Source: Mollicutes bacterium
GTDB lineage: Bacteria; Bacillota_I; Bacilli_A; RF39; UBA660
Reading direction: 5' to 3'
Length of the DNA: 5,508 nucleotides
NCBI GenBank assembly: GCA_003566505.1
Contig: PXDA01000066.1
Location: 1-5,508 of the forward strand
The position numbers and the translations under genes were made by a program. Positions 5,127 through 5,508 of this stretch are shown here, piece by piece. The stretch's first letter is position 1. Every line of letters begins with the position of its first letter. The notes below the pieces were generated by a model, which was given only the letters and a program-made list of their open reading frames with translations, had not been told where the DNA came from and searched no databases.

Positions 5127-5495
5127 ATGGAAATATATAAGTGTGAGGTTTGTGGGAACGTTGTTGATCTTTTGTATAATGGTGGTGGAACTTTAGTATG
5201 TTGTGGACAGGATATGGTCCATTTAGCAAAAAATCAGGATGAAACGGTGCAAGAAACGCATCTACCCCATGTCGAAGAAAAGGAACAAGAAATTAACGTA
5301 CAGGTTGGAAAGAAAATGCACCCAATGGAAGAAAAACATTATATTGAGTGGATTGCTTTAGTTGCTGACAAGGGTGTTATTAAGAGAAAATTAAAAGTTA
5401 GCGATGAGCCAAAGGTGACTTTTAAAAAAATCCCTGAAGAATATGAAATTTTGGTTTATTGTAATGTCCACGGTTTGTATAGTTATAAAAAATAA
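5127..5495 (+). CDS. Desulfoferrodoxin-type superoxide reductase (two iron centres)
   Basis: This enzyme reduces superoxide to hydrogen peroxide in the cytoplasm of anaerobes without making oxygen; electrons usually come from rubredoxin. The 122 residues match a two-domain desulfoferrodoxin. The N-terminal desulforedoxin domain (about 1-35) has all four cysteines of the FeS4 centre (Cys6, Cys9, Cys25, Cys26). The catalytic domain has all five ligands of the Fe(His)4(Cys) site: His45, His65, His71, Cys112 and His115, within His-Pro-Met-Glu-Glu-Lys-His (65-71) and Tyr-Cys-Asn-Val-His-Gly (111-116). The active-site loop reads Glu43-Thr44-His45, where most family members have Glu-Lys-His; the lysine is thought to guide superoxide to the iron. 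His48 after Pro47 is another change in that loop. No rubredoxin or reductase gene is nearby. The gene has its own promoter. Family identity is secure; normal reaction rates are not assured. Confidence 0.96.
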   Translation: MEIYKCEVCGNVVDLLYNGGGTLVCCGQDMVHLAKNQDETVQETHLPHVEEKEQEINVQVGKKMHPMEEKHYIEWIALVADKGVIKRKLKVSDEPKVTFKKIPEEYEILVYCNVHGLYSYKK

Positions 5496-5508
5496 TTTTG
5501 AGAAAAAG

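Noticed and set aside
1..5508. CRISPR arrays, insertion sequences, tRNA or rRNA genes, phage or attachment sites.
   Set aside because: No spaced direct repeats, transposase-like protein, terminal repeats or RNA-gene signatures were seen; the window is densely packed with chromosomal genes on one strand.

Overview
The window is a compact, AT-rich stretch (about one-third G+C by eye) with all six genes on the + strand. Strong purine-rich ribosome binding sites and TAA as the only stop codon suggest a low-GC Firmicute. Trp is read from TGG throughout and I see no in-frame TGA, so nothing points to a mycoplasma-type code. The gene order metG-tatD-(G5/3D protein) matches metS-yabD-yabE of Bacillus subtilis. 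A desulfoferrodoxin-type superoxide reductase suggests an anaerobe or microaerophile. My best guess is an anaerobic member of the Bacilli, near the Erysipelotrichales or the wall-less and near-wall-less lineages. That placement is inference from gene content only.

Layout. Positions 1-528 hold the 3' end of methionyl-tRNA synthetase, cut by the window edge and ending without the C-terminal tRNA-binding domain found in the Bacillus enzyme. A 138-base gap follows, with a possible promoter and a clear terminator hairpin, then tatD (667-1425). A strong promoter lies inside the end of tatD and drives a small membrane-anchored protein with a G5-like and a divergent 3D-like domain (1453-2169), which ends in a GCAA-loop terminator. 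Next are uvrB (2235-4169), an orphan protein with a region like the RNA polymerase alpha C-terminal domain (4219-5064), and a two-iron superoxide reductase (5127-5495). The last 13 bases hold nothing I can call.

How the genes relate. This looks like a run of separately promoted housekeeping and stress genes, not one pathway. Translation (metG), nucleic acid turnover and repair (tatD, uvrB), envelope (G5/3D protein) and superoxide defence are all present. Every gap upstream of a complete gene contains a -10 element with an adjacent TG dinucleotide, and four of five carry the full TRTG motif. Each gene may therefore be its own transcription unit.

I do not see a new multi-gene system. The points most worth following are the orphan alpha-CTD-like protein, the divergent YabE-position protein, a superoxide reductase with Thr in place of the usual active-site Lys, and a perfect inverted repeat over that gene's -10 box.
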